Shown here: positions 10,287-24,890 of the stretch, one piece after another
Layout: each line of letters starts with the position of its first letter
Numbering within the stretch: position 1 is the first letter of the stretch
Source of the DNA: Camarhynchus parvulus
Lineage: Eukaryota; Chordata; Aves; Passeriformes; Thraupidae
NCBI RefSeq assembly: GCF_901933205.1
Contig: NC_044571.1
Coordinates: forward strand, 11,982,420 to 12,046,419
DNA length: 64,000 nt
Reading direction: 5' to 3'
Made by a program: the position numbers and the translations under genes
The notes under the pieces: generated by a model
Told to the model about the DNA's origin: nothing
The model's database searches: none
Seen by the model: only the letters and a program-made list of their open reading frames with translations

Positions 10287-13200
10287 AGGGCAAATCATTA
10301 ACTTCCTAATGGCACTGAAAGTAATTTTGAATCCCAAAGCTATGATAAAATATTTGAGTTTAATTTTTACTGCCGTTTAATTCTCTCATGATATTTTATT
10401 AGTTATACCATCCTCCTCAGCAATACCCTCATATATTAAAAAATAACTTTGTTTTAGATAGGCTATTATATATTGTAAGCTTGAAAAATTAGACATTAGT
10501 TGCATGATTTTCTGCAGAGTTACAGAATGAACACAAAGATGACATGGTAGGCAAGAGCATTACTTGTTTGAGCATCACTTTTGGAGACTAGACAAGAACA
10601 TCACTTTGATGTACAATATCAAGTTTTTTTAATAATAAAAGCAGAAAAAGACCATAAAATGTAGCATGACTGAAAAGGTGTCTTTAGGAAGACCAGAATA
10701 AAACTGCATTGCAAAAGAAATGGTCTGAACAAACTTGGGGGGTCATATAGGAAGGATTGTAAAAGGACTATATCTACAGCTGGGTGAAGCCAGAGATCTT
10801 TTCTAAATTTGAAGTAATTTATCTTGTCTATTATTTTTTAAAGATGTGTTTCCTGTTTTCTCTTTATCTATTACTGACATTTTAACTTTGTCTTCCTGTT
10901 TTTTAAAATCTAGACTGAAGCAATAGCAAAACCACGTTATCTTAATCTGCCATATAAAGTGATGAACAAACAAATAAATGCAGAATCACACAAGTTTTCA
11001 AGTCTCAAATGCTTTCCAAAATACTAGTAGTACTGCCTCAAAGGTGATGTGTCTTGAGATAGAGGAGTAGCTGCAGGTACAGTGCAGAGCCACCTCTCCA
11101 GTATGCAACAATATATAGTTAGAAAATGCATTTTTTTAAATAAAATACTTGGTGCTTTTCAAAATTACTTTCAACCATCACTGCTGTCAGTATAGTATTA
11201 ATAATGATAACAACAAGAACAACAATAAACAACTAAAAGGGACAAAAATAATTTTAATTGATGGATCATTCAAAATAAATCACTCCGAAAGACACGGAGC
11301 AATCCTCCTTAGGCATACTTTGATGTTGTTATTCAAACACATTGCATCTCTCTGTGAAACTTCTATTTCATTTAATCTTATATTCTAATTAGCACACAGG
11401 AATAACTGGAAAGGAGGCCAAGCAGCATTAGTGCACAGCAGAACTAGCACAGTTACTGCTCCAGGTCCCAAGAGGTAGCGGTGTTACACTGCATGCAAAC
11501 AATCTGGCCTGCTCCCCAGGGAAGAAAACTGAATGGGACATAGCATTCTGTATTTCTAAAAGGTTGAATCAGGAGTTTGTATGCTTTCATTTCCTAGCCA
11601 GCTGAAGCAACTTGGATGCAGCTGCTATTTACTAAGCAGGCTGGCCTCTATGATCACTTTAATGGGTCAGAGATACCCAACATGAAAAGCATAAATGTAA
11701 CAGAGCACACATTTTACAAAATCTGTCTCTCTCTCTACACACCAGTCTTACAAATTCCTTTATACTGAAAATTTAGAGAAATCTCATATGTTTTTCCTGT
11801 AGTTCAAGTCTTAGAATTGTAATGTATTATTTGTATTCTAGTAGCATCAAATTTGCCAGTCAAAATGAATGCCTCCCTATTTTAGGTGTTGTGTATAAAC
11901 ACTTGAGAAGAAAACACATGACTGAAGGTCTTATACAAAAGAAGAATAGACCTTTCATAAAGAGAAGGAAGAGTGCTTAGGACAAAATCTTACATGGTTT
12001 GTTTTACTTCTTCAGAAAATTTTTTATTCTAAAATTAAAAAAATAAGTGAGTGTGCTTAGACTGTAACTGGTGACAGGTAGATCACCGATAAAAAGAAAA
12101 ACCTAGACTTTTGAGGAAGATTTTGAAAGCATTTGTACCTTAAGGAGCAGCAGAATGTAGGCAGAGAGGGCAGAAAGGCTGACAGGAGGAGAGACCTAGA
12201 GGAAGGCCAGCTCTGAGATGAGTGATCTCTGAAGTGTCACAGAAAAGTTCCTGATCTAAAGTTACAGTGAACAGGATTTTTTTACACTTAACTGCACAAG
12301 TTAGTAGCAGGGCTGGGGTTTTGGGTTTTTTGGTGGTTTTTTTTTTCTTTTCTGTCTGAGGAGGAAGAAAAGGTGGATTAAATGCTTTAATAAATCAATC
12401 AGCTTCATACCATGTTGCTTCACAAGGGCTTAATTAGACTCCAGGTCTCCTCTGCTCACCCCACAAGAGCAGATGTTGGAAACAGGAGTATAAAATCTCC
12501 TGAGTGATCTCTGCGCTACACGGGGAATGCCATGGCTTTGGTGAGCAGGAGCTGCTCCACGAGCAGGGTTATCCAGCACTACCTCATGGAAACAACACCC
12601 AGCACTGCTCTCGAGGCCACTTGTCAGACTGCTTTTCTGAGGCCTTCAATACCCCAAAGTGAAAAATAAAATCTTTTTACAATTGATACAGGGTTAGGGA
12701 ATTGCATTCTTAAGGAAACTATTGCAGGTAGTCAGAAGTTGGTGCATAATATCTTAATTTCCAACAGCATTTTTGTCTGAAGAGCTGAGGATAGAAAAAG
12801 AAACCCCTTAAAATAATATTCGTATACATAATAAATCCATAAAGAGCTGCTGCTCTGTGGCACTTACATCTTTTAAGTAGATAGGAACGGGATAAGCTGC
12901 AACATGAAGTGGACACTGTGCTTCAGAAACAATCAGTAAAATATATATTTGTCTGGGTCTTTAAGTTACAATTAAGTCAGCATCTCATGAGATATAGGTT
13001 AAAGAGAGATTTGCACTTCCAGATAGTATATTTATAAAATGGGAAAGACAATACAGAAAAGATGTGGCAAAGACACCCAAAAAGCAGCCCACCTCTGTGG
13101 AATGCATTTTTAAATACCTTCCTTAGCACATTGGAGAAAATGCTGTGATGGTACAATTTCTTGTTTTCAGAGAAATAAAGCAAAATAGCCTTGAGAGCAG

Positions 13201-13837
13201 AGAGAAAAAATCTCACTTTAAGAATTATTGCTTTTGTCAGCAGCTGTTACTCAAATTTCTTACATATGGTGCCATGAAAAAATATGCTTCTTCAGATATA
13301 GTACAGTACACTGTGTAATTTGGATAGTCAGATATTTATTTCTTGAATTCTGTTTAGAAGAATACAGATACTAAAACTGAGTAGAACCTAAAGTTACTTA
13401 AAAGAGTCAAAGCTAACAGAGTAAAAACCCATATGTCAATATAAAACCCACCCAAAAAAGTAACAGTTGTGTACACAGAAACAAAATCACACAGGATGTA
13501 CTAAAATAAACAATCTCTAGCAGTCACTGCAAGCAGACACTCTTTCAAAGAAAATCAAGGATTGAAAAGAAAAATCTTTTCCATGTAAAAAAATTCTGCA
13601 ATTAGTTTGAGGAAAATGAAATATTTACATTAGTAAGAAAAAAATCAACCAAACAAAAAACAGCCCAGACTAACTAGCCAGTAGTCCACCCAAGTACAAC
13701 TTATTTACCTGTGTAAAGACCTTTTCCATGATTTGCCACAGAAGGTTTCCTCTCTAGGGAAAGTGGATAATTTCAGTGTCCTAGGATTACAGGAATATGA
13801 GGAGCATGAATCTCAGCTATGGAACTAATCAGATATG

Positions 13838-13980
13838 AATGAGGATTATGAGACAAAAATTCAAAGTTGTGACCAAGTTGACAGGGTTCAGGAAGCACAA
13901 CGACCTCAGCCAGCCAGTCACCAGGGGTGCTCCCAGGGCTAAATTTTGGGTCTGGTCCTGTTTAACACCTATAATATCTG
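13838..13980 (+). mobile_element. CR1 LINE fragment (reverse transcriptase region)
   Basis: The stretch around AGTCACCAGGGGTGCTCC and CTGGTCCTGTTTAACACC matches the CR1 ORF2 block that normally encodes GVPQGSVLGPVLFN. It is a short relic truncated at both ends, with the frame degraded. Confidence 0.7.
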
Positions 13981-16900
13981 GATGTGGGAATTTAATGTAC
14001 ATTATTTCACTGTATTCATTCCTTGGATTTGGAAAACATTGCCTTTTTCTCGTCCTCCACTTTACAAAGTTTCAGTGTTGGTAATACCTTTTCAAATAAA
14101 ATTTTCATCAAATATTCAGAATTCCTTTACAGTAATGTAGTTATGTTATTTATGCTTCATGATTAGTTTTCACATGATCAAATACTAGATCTGTACATTT
14201 CTATATTAAATTTCCTGCTCTTCAACTTAATAAAGAGCAATTTATACCTGTAGATGGAAGGTTATCTTCTCATGCTGGCTTTAAAAGTCAGCACATTTTC
14301 ATATGACAATGTGCAATTATTAAGTGGTCAGAGAATAGTAAGGATAAATTCCATAGCTAGGGGACTATTAAAAATCATTAAAGAGATAAGACTGACATTG
14401 TCAGAAGAGCAATATTAAAAACTCACTCTGAAACCTTTCAAAATTTAATTTGATATTTTACATAAAGAAGGAAACTGACATTTTATAAGCATAAAAATGG
14501 CATTAATGTCCACAGATAATTTATATCAAATATAATAAATTCAGTAAAACAATGAGTTAGAATCTGCGAGGTGAAGGACTTGAACAAGTTTAACCAGGAT
14601 GAGTTAAAAGTAATGTTTATTTGTCCCTTCATGAGTCTTTCCATGAGTGTGCATTTTTCACTGTTACAACTACAGCAGCTGAACCATGAATACAATTTTG
14701 TACCATGAAATCCATATTCCACTCCCAAAAAGCGACTAAATCAAAAGATGCCTATAAAGCAAAATCCTCAGTCTTTTAAAGTCTATACTGGAGATTTGAT
14801 AGCCTCTTTAGCAGCTTTTTGAGTGTTGTTATTATTAGATGGAAACATTTCAGAAGGAACAGTACATTAGGAAATCTCAAAGATAATTGAAATGCATTCT
14901 TTTCCTAACTACTAATGTTCCTCATTGGCTTGTGAATTCCTTTTGGGAGAAATTTGGTACATGGGTGATGGTACATGTATTTCACTAGCACAGTCTGAAT
15001 TTTACATTTTGTTTGGACATCCCTGCCCTCCACAGACCAGGGATTCAACTATCTAATCCACAGGCATGTGCAGTGTAGCTCTTAAAGATGTCTTACATGG
15101 AGAGGACAGGTGTTTGTATTCATAAAACTTTGGAAATATATTCTATTTTAAATTTAAATGTAGGCTGACTAGACAATAAGCAACAAAATCAGAATAATTT
15201 TGGTCCACTACATAATTATTTTTTTTCTTTTTTTCTTTTTCATAAATAATAAGCATTGCAAGATCCTGAGGACTACATGCTGGTTCTTTCTATTGAAACA
15301 GAAGAAAGTAATAGGATGAAATAAACCCTGAAAGATATCCTGCAAAGTAACAGAATGTCATCTGCCTTAGAAAAGCTTGTGCTGACTGAGCTGCTGTCTA
15401 CCTTTGCAGAAGTCATCAATATATATATCAAATTTACTATATACGTCAACTGGTGTGCTTGTGTATTGTGCTCCATGAAAACTGTTTCTTCTGTTATTAT
15501 TCTTCTCTGAGCATACACTTGTGGCTGTAACTCCTATTGATTTTCTCAGAAAGGGATAGCAACCAGGCTGTATAAAGAAGTGCTCTATTATTACTGGTGG
15601 GAAATGAACTGTTTCCTACTCCATCTTTTATATAACCATCCACTGAAACATCCATCCCCAGCCACCCCTGCACGCACTTCTCAGTTCAGGAGAGTCATAT
15701 TCTCGATAATTTTTTAGCTCCTTACAGTAATTTCAGTCACACAGGAGCAAAAAAGAATCAAAGGTGAAAGGCTCTAAGTGTCCATAGAAAATCCAGATTC
15801 CCAGCTGAGCTGGTTTTCTAGATTGTGTGTCCCTTTGGAGCTGCTGTGTGTTTTGGCTCTACATGATGCCTTATACAAGAAAAAAACTCAGGCCAAAAAT
15901 AAGGCTTTTTTTTCTGACCATTTCATAAATAAATATTCTTATTTAATCAGACTACCTAAAGCATTGTCTGCACTGTCAGACACAGGACATGCATTCTTGA
16001 AATTCGTGTCGTGCTCTTGTCCAATTTATGATATGTGTTAATTGATTCTATATTTAGTACATTTTGTGGTATTTTTACATTACTAAAGTCATCTTCAAGA
16101 TTCCCACTGAGATTTCTACTTACCCATTATATTGAAGATATTTTTTTAAATCCCAGTGGAGATTTTTGCATGAGACCAAATGCCAAATATTTAGCTTTTT
16201 TTAATGTTAATATGAAGACACTTTAGTAATCCTTATCACGAGTACACTTTAAATTTTTTTAATATCATCTGGCTATGGCTACCCTAGTATAGTAAATATA
16301 GTAGAACAGAATATGGCATTGAATAATTGAGCACATACACTAAGAGATGTATGCTGTTTCTTTGATTTTCAAAATGAGAAATTTTAATTAATTATTAAAA
16401 CACTAAGAGGAATTTGATCTCTCTGCTGCTATATAGGTAAGCAGATCATTGATAGTAAATAATGATAAAATTGTTTTTCACACACAGAGGTAATTCTACT
16501 CTATAAAGCTGCTTCTATACTGAAATCAAGATCAGATTTCCCTCATTGATTGTGTTTAGGAAATGTATTGAGTGAGAATAATTGACTGATAAACTCAGAG
16601 GCTCTTTTTGATTATATGAAACAAAATTTTCTGTAGGTTATCGAGTGACTCACAAAATTATCCCTTCCATGGTGTTCCTGGTCATAAAAGAAAAACCATA
16701 TAGATTAAAAAATAACCAAGTAGGGTATTAAAGGTGTATTGTCTATACAGCCACTACTGTATTGATTGGCACTTTAGGGGTGCATTGCATGTGGATAAAA
16801 AATAATGAGTGTATTCATTGTGACGAGAAATTCACAATAAAAGATAATTGGGAGATAAAAATCTTGATGCAGCACCTAAGGAATAGTATACAAACAATAG

Positions 16901-17276
16901 AAAACAGGCTTCCAGGTTTGCATCTCAGCTGTTCAGTAGCTTGACTTCACTAAGCACTAAAAATTTCAGCATGAGAAAAAAATCGTGTTTTTGCTTGCTA
17001 TTAGCCATTGCATTTGAATAAGGTGTCCTGCAGGACAAGCTCAGATTTAAACCTGTATTTAGGGTTTACCAAGTAAGCTAAAAGTGGGTTGTTTTTTTTT
17101 TTTTTTTAGTGACAGAGAAGAATACTGGAGTGATTAGTATTAATAGTCAATACTTTTCAAGTGGCTGATCATGAAACGCCCCAGAATAGCACAGTTCTTC
17201 ACTATGATGAGGAAAATAGCAACTAAAATCCTAAACTATAATCCTATAAAAGGAATGCATGAGAAAGATAAGCTTG

Positions 17277-17327
17277 AAGATAAATAGATAGATAGATAGA
17301 TGGATGGATGGATGGATGGATAGATAG

Positions 17328-17411
<84 letters not shown>

Positions 17412-17412
17412 G
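17277..17412. repeat. (GATA)n / (GGAT)n tetranucleotide microsatellite
   Basis: About 136 bp of TAGA units are interrupted near 17300 by a short run of TGGA units. The Ile-Tyr-Leu-Ser frame on the minus strand is a translation of the repeat. Confidence 0.95.
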
Positions 17413-20400
17413 TAAAAGATCATAATTTATATTCATTATGATGAAAAAAGTTTCCTTAAGATATTAAGTCAAATTCTGCCAAAACATTGCTACTGCTTAT
17501 GCCAGGAGAGACAGCAGCTAGGCCATGCATGGCTTCCTAAAAGTGGTCTCCACCATTACTAGAAAAACAAGACTGCCATGGAATATTTCCAAAATGGAAC
17601 CATTCATTTTCCAAAACCTCATAAAACTGCTTTTAATCTTCATTTTTTCTAGGTTTCACTCAAGATCAATAAATTCTTAAGGCTGTTGTATGATGAATTA
17701 AAGATGAAATTTCTGCTATCTGATCCAAAATTATAATAATACATGCCATTTGCAAGTAGATATACATGGAAATGGTTGTGAAAAACTCTGAAAACTGCTA
17801 AAACCCACTTTATACAATTGATCTAAAATGCCTCTGCTGACCATACAGGCAATGTCCTTGCAAAACTACGGAGACATCATTATTGGCATGCCTTTTAGAG
17901 CCATTTTCATGTAGTGCTATGACTGAAAACAATTAAAATTCAAATCTTTAGAGACCCAATGGCAATGCTGTCACAATACAATTTTAGACAATTTAATTTA
18001 GATGCTGCAGCAGCTGCTTTTCAATGAGATTTTGATGTTTACCCAATTTTGCTGCTGGGTTAATTGAGTCATATTGAGGTCAAGTGGCTTGTCTGCAATC
18101 ACCCAGATGTAGGCTCACTGAGAGTTACAGCTCAGGACTATCACATCTATAAACCTCTGTTTCCCCCAATAGGGCAAAAATACAAACAGAAATAAACTAA
18201 TCAATGAAACACTCTCAGCAGAAAATTATGTCAGCAGCCACAGCAGCAGATTACTGGGGTTACTTGTGTTACTGGAGAATAACCATTAAGTAAAATGGAA
18301 GAAAATACATTAACATGAAAATGAAAATAACAGAAGAGCAAAATATTTTAGAATTGATCTCATCTTAACAAACTGTCTTATTTTAAAAATACCAACTAGT
18401 TAAAATTGAATAATAACCCAAGCAGTAAAGTTTAAATAAAACTTCTTGCTTTTGCTACAGGACAAAATAATTTCTTACTGAACTCATTACATCAGCTGAC
18501 TGCTTCTCTGTCTGAAAGCCATATCCAGGATTGTAGGCAATGTGGAAAAAACACTTGCCCAAAGAATAGCTTGAGTTGTTAAACCATTAATGGATTTACT
18601 CAGCTGAAACTATTCTGGGGAAAGGTGTCATGGAAAATGGCCCTAGTGCATCTGCAATCTCAGCTGCAGAAATAAATAATTTAAAAGTTGTAACTGTCCA
18701 GGGGCCCACATAAATAATTAAAATTAGTGTATTTTTACTTTGACTATCACATTCCTCTCTCAAAACCATATTTCAAACAGTTATGTAATCCTAGTTTGGA
18801 ACATATGTATCCATGATTAAGCTGCATGTTACAGTAGGAATTACTAGAGCATAACTCTGCCTTTAGACTCCTTTGTAGACACTGTCTCAAAGGTGATGTA
18901 GGGAATTAAAATTTACACCATACAGGACTAGGTAAAAAACAAGAGTTTTTGTATGTGACTAAAAGAAAAAAAAAATACCACTAGTTTAGGTTTGGCTCAT
19001 GTTGTTGTGAGGGAAACATATTTTACAAGTTGTTCTCTCTCTCTGTTTTAAAGATGTTCTCTCTCCACAGCTGGCATTTCAGCTGCTCCAGCAACTTTCT
19101 TCTCTGGAGTTATTTTGAACCAGAGACACAATCCTCTGATTTCCAAATGCAGCTTTAAAATTGACATCTCATCTTCATATTTAATTGCTATACGGAAATT
19201 TGATAAATACCCTCTTGTAGTCGTGTTGAAAATCTCCATTTAATACAACACATTCTTCACCATTTAGATTTTGGCAAAGAAAAATGATGGCAAGAGGACA
19301 GATAAATGACAGCTAGAAAATAAAGCAATTCATTCTGATAATATTAAAGTCAAAGAGGGAATATAAGGCTAAAATTTATTAATCTGACACAAAACTTCAT
19401 TAATAAAATAAATATTTCTCTTTATTTCTTTTCTTTAGAATGTTTTATCAGTTGAAATATTCATAGCCAGATATTTTAGCATCAACTGGCAAGCGTGAAT
19501 AATAGAGAGAAACAAAAAAGAAACCATTATATTTTCCTGTCTTTTCTACCTTATTTTAGAAGATACTTTAAGAGTTATTACAATGATTTTTTGGGGTGAA
19601 ATTGGAACTGGCAACAGACAAAACCAAGTTCAACTACTTCCTAATTGTCATAAAACCACCATGTGTGTCAAAACCTGTTATTAAATATGCTTTTAATTAA
19701 TTCACCTTCTCAACATTTTCTAGAATTTTAGCAATTATAAACATCTGAATGAGTAAACTCTAAAATGCTTCTATCACAGGAAGAGATGCTAATATCATAG
19801 AAGTTTGAAATATCACATAGAGCAAGAATATCACAACTGTATATAATGTGGAGGAAAATCTTTCAAAAACTATATATTTTCTCCATTTGCATTCCTTTGA
19901 TTAGTATTAGTTTTAATAATTTGGAGATGATTTTTCTTGAACCACTGAAATAGAAGTTGTCTGAACTAATTCTAAATTTCTTAGCGTTCCTTTGAATGCA
20001 AAATTTCTCTTTTTCATGTTTTCTACTTTTAAAACACCATCCAAAAATCTTTATGGCAAGGTACTGAATGTTCCGATTGGGAAACACAGACCAAAAATTA
20101 GAGAAGCAAGGAGATCAGAAATGTTTCAGACTTCATATCAGAGACTGATGATGCACAAGCAGATTTATTAGTGTGATAATTTCACCAGGACTTTATGGTT
20201 GTAAGACAGATAATCAAGCTTTCAAACATTGTATGGCCCTGCTTCATTTTTCCAAAACCTTCTGGATTCTCTAGTGATTTTAGTTACTGACAGAGGAGAG
20301 CTTGAAACTTTGTTGTTAATAAACAGGAAAAAAAATTCAAGTATTTGCACAAGAAGGCCTTATTGATTGATGGGGGGCTATTTATTGCATTCTTTGGCAC

Positions 20401-20609
20401 AGAGTTCAGATTTCATGACAGAGAGAAAGAAGAGGAATTGAAAGAACTGAGCCCCTCTCAGTGAAGCAATCTCTAAAGAAAATATTAGGAAACTGCGACT
20501 AAGATAACAGTGAGTTGATAGAAGACCAATTATAAGCTTTGAGTTATTTTGTTTAACAAATGGGCAATCTGCAGGAATACCTTATTATTCATATCAGGTC
20601 TATTATCTA

Positions 20610-21110
20610 CCTCAACAAGAATAAGTCCTGCATCTGGGAAGGAACAACGCTGGGTACAAAATTGTGCTGGGAGACAACCAGCAGCTCTGGGGCAAAGGAC
20701 CAGAGGGTCCTGGGGAACATCAATTTGAACATGAACCAGCAATGTGGCCTTGCAGAAAAACAGGCCAATGATATCCTTGAGTGCATGAGATGGAGCAGTG
20801 CCAGCAGATGGAGGTGGTGCCACACCTGGAGCAGTGTCCAGATCTGCCTCCCCCAGGTCAAGAGAGACAGGGACGTTCTGGAACAGCCACTGAATTGAGG
20901 AGACCGGAGCACCTCCTCATGTAAGGAAAGGCAAAGAGAGCTGGGATTTTCTAGCCAAAAGAAAAGCCTCAGGGGGATCTCACTGATGTATATAAATACC
21001 TGAAGGGAGGGTGTGAACAAGATGGAGCCTGGCTTTTTTCAGTAATGCCTTGACACAGGAAAAGAAACAGATAAACTTCTGTCTGAATGCCAGGAAGCAC
21101 CTTTATCTAC
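20610..21110 (+). mobile_element. CR1 LINE fragment, 3' half of ORF2
   Basis: It contains CR1-typical phrases: TCCTGCATCTGGGAAGGA, ACCAGAGGGTCCTGGGGA, GAGCAGTGTCCAGATCTG, GGGGATCTCACTGATG and TATAAATACCTGAAGGGAGG. The very 3' terminus with its octamer repeat is missing or degraded. Overlapping open frames on both strands arise from it and are not genes. Confidence 0.8.
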
Positions 21111-24100
21111 TTCCTTTTTATATTCTGTGCTCTTGAGACCAAGGCTGCCATTATGAGACAAGTGTTTGGGGAAACACAGCAGCTGCCACAGGGATTAGTT
21201 ATAGTGGATTAGGATCTTCTTGCAAACAGTTCCATGTCAGCAGTTTATAAATGTAACTGTGAGAAAAATGAAGCCTAACATTAACTGCTTGTTCTTAGAA
21301 TATCATATGCACTAATTTCCATGATACATGCTTTATATATATTTTTAGGGGCACTATGGTATCAAGGAAGAAATTCAGCTCTTCTAGATGAGACAGGATA
21401 AGATGCTATTTTATTTAGTTTTTGTCCTTCTAACTCACAGGGCTTATGCTTCAAGACTTGGATGGGTGCTCCTTCTTTTGTCATCGAAATTAGGTCATTA
21501 ATTCCTGTGTCAGAGGAATCCAGTTTCAACAAGGAGATGCAATTGATCACAATTTTTAAAAATTTAATAGGAAATGATGTGGAAAGCTTATCATTCTGAC
21601 CTTGCAAAGGAGTTATTAAAATAATGTTTAAAGGGATCTACGAGTACAGCGTTACAGAGTGCATACAGTGTTTTTTTAAAATTGTATTATTTATATTTGA
21701 ATTTAAATTTTCAACTACAATTTTTGAGCTTTTATAATGAGAAATATGTTAACAGTAGGAGACAATTACTCAAGGAGAGTAGTTGTCTTTAATAATGCAT
21801 CATGATAGCCCAATCTTATCTTGACTTTTATGTGCACAGACATGAACGCACAAGCACTGCATGTATATATTAAAACACCTCAGATTTTTAGTTTGCTGAC
21901 TCCAAGAACATTAGCATATGCTTTGTCTATATTAGCAAGATGAATAGATAATATTCATGTTGCTTGCATATGCTAAGCAATAAATTTTTCTGGCAGTTCA
22001 TTAAATACTAGACCAAAGCCAATAAACTCAATCATATGCAATCAATGCATGAAAACCTTGAATGTTGTCTGAACATTTCATTGTCATGGATGCTAGTGAA
22101 ACTCTGACAAAAATTAAAAACTTATGGACAGCATGATCTTATAAACTCCCCCTATTCATACACTCCTTTTCTTATTTTCCAAGATTTAATTGTGTGGTGG
22201 CAGTTACACAATTCTGCAATGTAATCTGCAATGTTCTTCACAATCCAATCTTATCTGCACACATAAATAAGATTTATTAATTGGTTTCACATTATTTTTG
22301 TTCCTCATACATACTCTCTCATGCAGAAAAAAGAAATAAAGTTCATTTTCAGATAAAATCACAATTAATCAACATCATTCATCTTATTTGCATTATTTAT
22401 TTCATTTCAAAATTCACAGGCCACCTTGGCTGCCCATTAACTTCAGTGAAGCATCTTGTCAAAATCACCCATGCAGGCTTGTCTTTTCATATATAATATG
22501 AATTATATAACCATCAAACTAACATACAAGACTAGACAAATTATTTTAAATTCAAAAGCTGATAAACATTTACAATAATCTGCCTTAGAATTCCTGTAGT
22601 TGTTCAAAGCACATAAAGAAGTATATCCTATGTCCTGGAATTCTTTGGAACTTTTTTTTTGCTGTTCATAAATTCTCTTTTTTCATCTTGTATGACTGGA
22701 CATTAACATGTTATGATACACTCATCATGCCCTCTTTCACTACAGTATTAAAAAAATTGAATGAAAGAACAGTGAAGAATGAATAAGCATGAATGAATAG
22801 CAAGCCTATAGGTCAGATACAAACGCTTATTTAGCACAATACAAACCCCAACTATTTCACAGCACTAAGCTCATTGTTTTCTTCAGGTCTATCAAGGCCT
22901 CTTGTTAAGATTCCTGGATAACTATTTTAGGCTGCTTCTCAGGGAAACATCTATTTCTAAATAACAATATTATGGTGCATCCTGAGAAATAAAAGCTGTG
23001 TTTCCATTGTCAATGCTTTTATTTTCCTTACATCTAAAGAAGTCATACTATAATCCTGTAGTCTAACCACCTATCTGAAGTGCACTATGAAATGCATGAT
23101 TTTAGTACTGGAATAGAACTTCTGTTTGAGGTGTAGCATGTATTTTGCAAAGATAATTTTATTCAGTTTAAATATTCCAGCAAATGAACGATTCACCAAA
23201 CCAATAAATAAAAGGCCCTGACTATACTAGCCAGAAGTCAATCATTTTTTCTAGCCTGAGTGCATGTTGGTAACTTGCTGGCACAAAACCTCATCCTGCC
23301 TTTCACTGAGCCATCCTACTTGATGTTCCTGTTCTCTGTCACATATTTAGGATAATAGATGCAGAAATAAAACAGGAGTTCAAATCTGTGCATTATTTAA
23401 AAAGACTACATAGACCTTTTCTCAGTCACTTCATTTCTGGGCAGAGTTCCTAATCCTGTGCATGTGAAGCATTCTCTGTTCTAGAAATTTTAATGCATAT
23501 TCGATGGGATTAAATGGTCACATTTTGGAATAGGCTTACATTATGAAAATTAAAATCAGTGTTTACACTAATCTAATTTATCATCTCCCGAATGTCTCAC
23601 TTGTATAAATCTGCCAGGAGTAGTTGTATATTTTCTCCAGAAAAAGGAGATCTGTAATTGCCAGAGAAGGGATTGAAATGTCTAAACAAATGTACAGTGC
23701 TAAAACAATAGACCTGTCTCTGGCTGTTGTCTGTCGAGATTCTCAACTTTATCTCATATCATCCTGGATGCCATTTAGTTCATTAGTTACCTCTGCTGGA
23801 CATGGCATAACTGATGCAGTGGTGCACATATTTCAATTACCTTCTAATATTTCCTCATTTAAAAATATGCATATATAATAATAATCAAGTAGCTACACAT
23901 TTATAGACTTGACTACACACTTAAACTTTTTAAGCTGAAACAAAATTTTCAGTTAATGGCAAAATACTTGTCTGCTAGTTTTTTGTGTTTGTAAGTGTAG
24001 CAACTACAATAGCATTTGCACAATAAAAGAAAGCAGAAAAACATGAATCACAGTATGATTTGGTTAAATAGTTGGTTTTATACTACACTTCTTTACACTT

Positions 24101-24426
24101 AATATATTGCCTTCTTGATTTTACTTGGACTCAAGACAGCATTGTATTGATCAGACTGTTTTTCATAATATTTTACTATGTTTAGCCAGATATTTTTGTT
24201 TTGCTTTCTTTACTGAAATTAAAAATGTTTTGAAAGCATGATTAGTTAGTTAAAATATGGTTTTAGGTTTCCTAAAGCTCAAAATTCTTACAATTAGATA
24301 AACCAGTGATCTCTAACTGTGTCAATCCACTTAAACTTTCTTCACTGAGAGTGCTACATAATAGAAGAACTAATGGGCTATGAACTGGAAGAGCATACCT
24401 TTAATTGCCTCTATTTCACTATGTGT

Positions 24427-24460
24427 TAAGAATATATTTTCTATAGAAAATATATTCTTA
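24427..24460. repeat. 34-bp perfect AT-rich palindrome
   Basis: Two 15-bp arms (TAAGAATATATTTTC and its exact complement) flank TATA, so the whole 34 bp is self-complementary. Just downstream, TTCTTATATTTTCTAGAG occurs at about 24455 and again, nearly unchanged, at about 24508, making a local cluster of related inverted and direct repeats up to about 24525. Confidence 0.92.
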
Positions 24461-24814
24461 TATTTTCTAGAGAAAGAAAATATATTTCTTATCTTTTTTA
24501 TTTCTATTCTTATATTTTCTAGAGGAAGTTCTAAACACGTATCTCCCCCTCTTCCTCCTTTCTTATGCATACCACAGAGAACTGGAAACATATTACATTA
24601 ATTTTTGGAAATGTTGGGCAGTTCTGCAAGTGAAGCCATTTATCCCTATCAAGCAGCTCACCTGTCAGATTGACAGAAGATAACCATGCCTGTCCATACT
24701 GCTTGCTCTCTAAGCTGTATAAGTTTAAATAGGGGAGGCATCATTTTCTTTGTCTCTGTAGAGAAATATATATCTTCAAGACTATTAGATCAAAATTCCA
24801 TGGTGATCACTGTA

Positions 24815-24890
24815 TCATAGATTATCTCAAATTGGAGTGAACACATAATGATTGAGTCCAACTCTGCTCCTCACAGGGCTACCCAAAACT
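24815..24890 (-). mobile_element. CR1-like 3'-end fragment, antisense (degraded)
   Basis: TATCATAGATTATCTCAAAT followed by ATGATTGAGTCCAACTCTGC resembles the reverse complement of the CR1 3' end, where ATCATAGAAT...TTGG...GATCATCGAGTCCAAC is usual. It is short and diverged. Confidence 0.5.

Noticed and set aside
17236..17436. Ile-Tyr-Leu-Ser repeat frame
   Set aside because: It is a translation of the GATA microsatellite.
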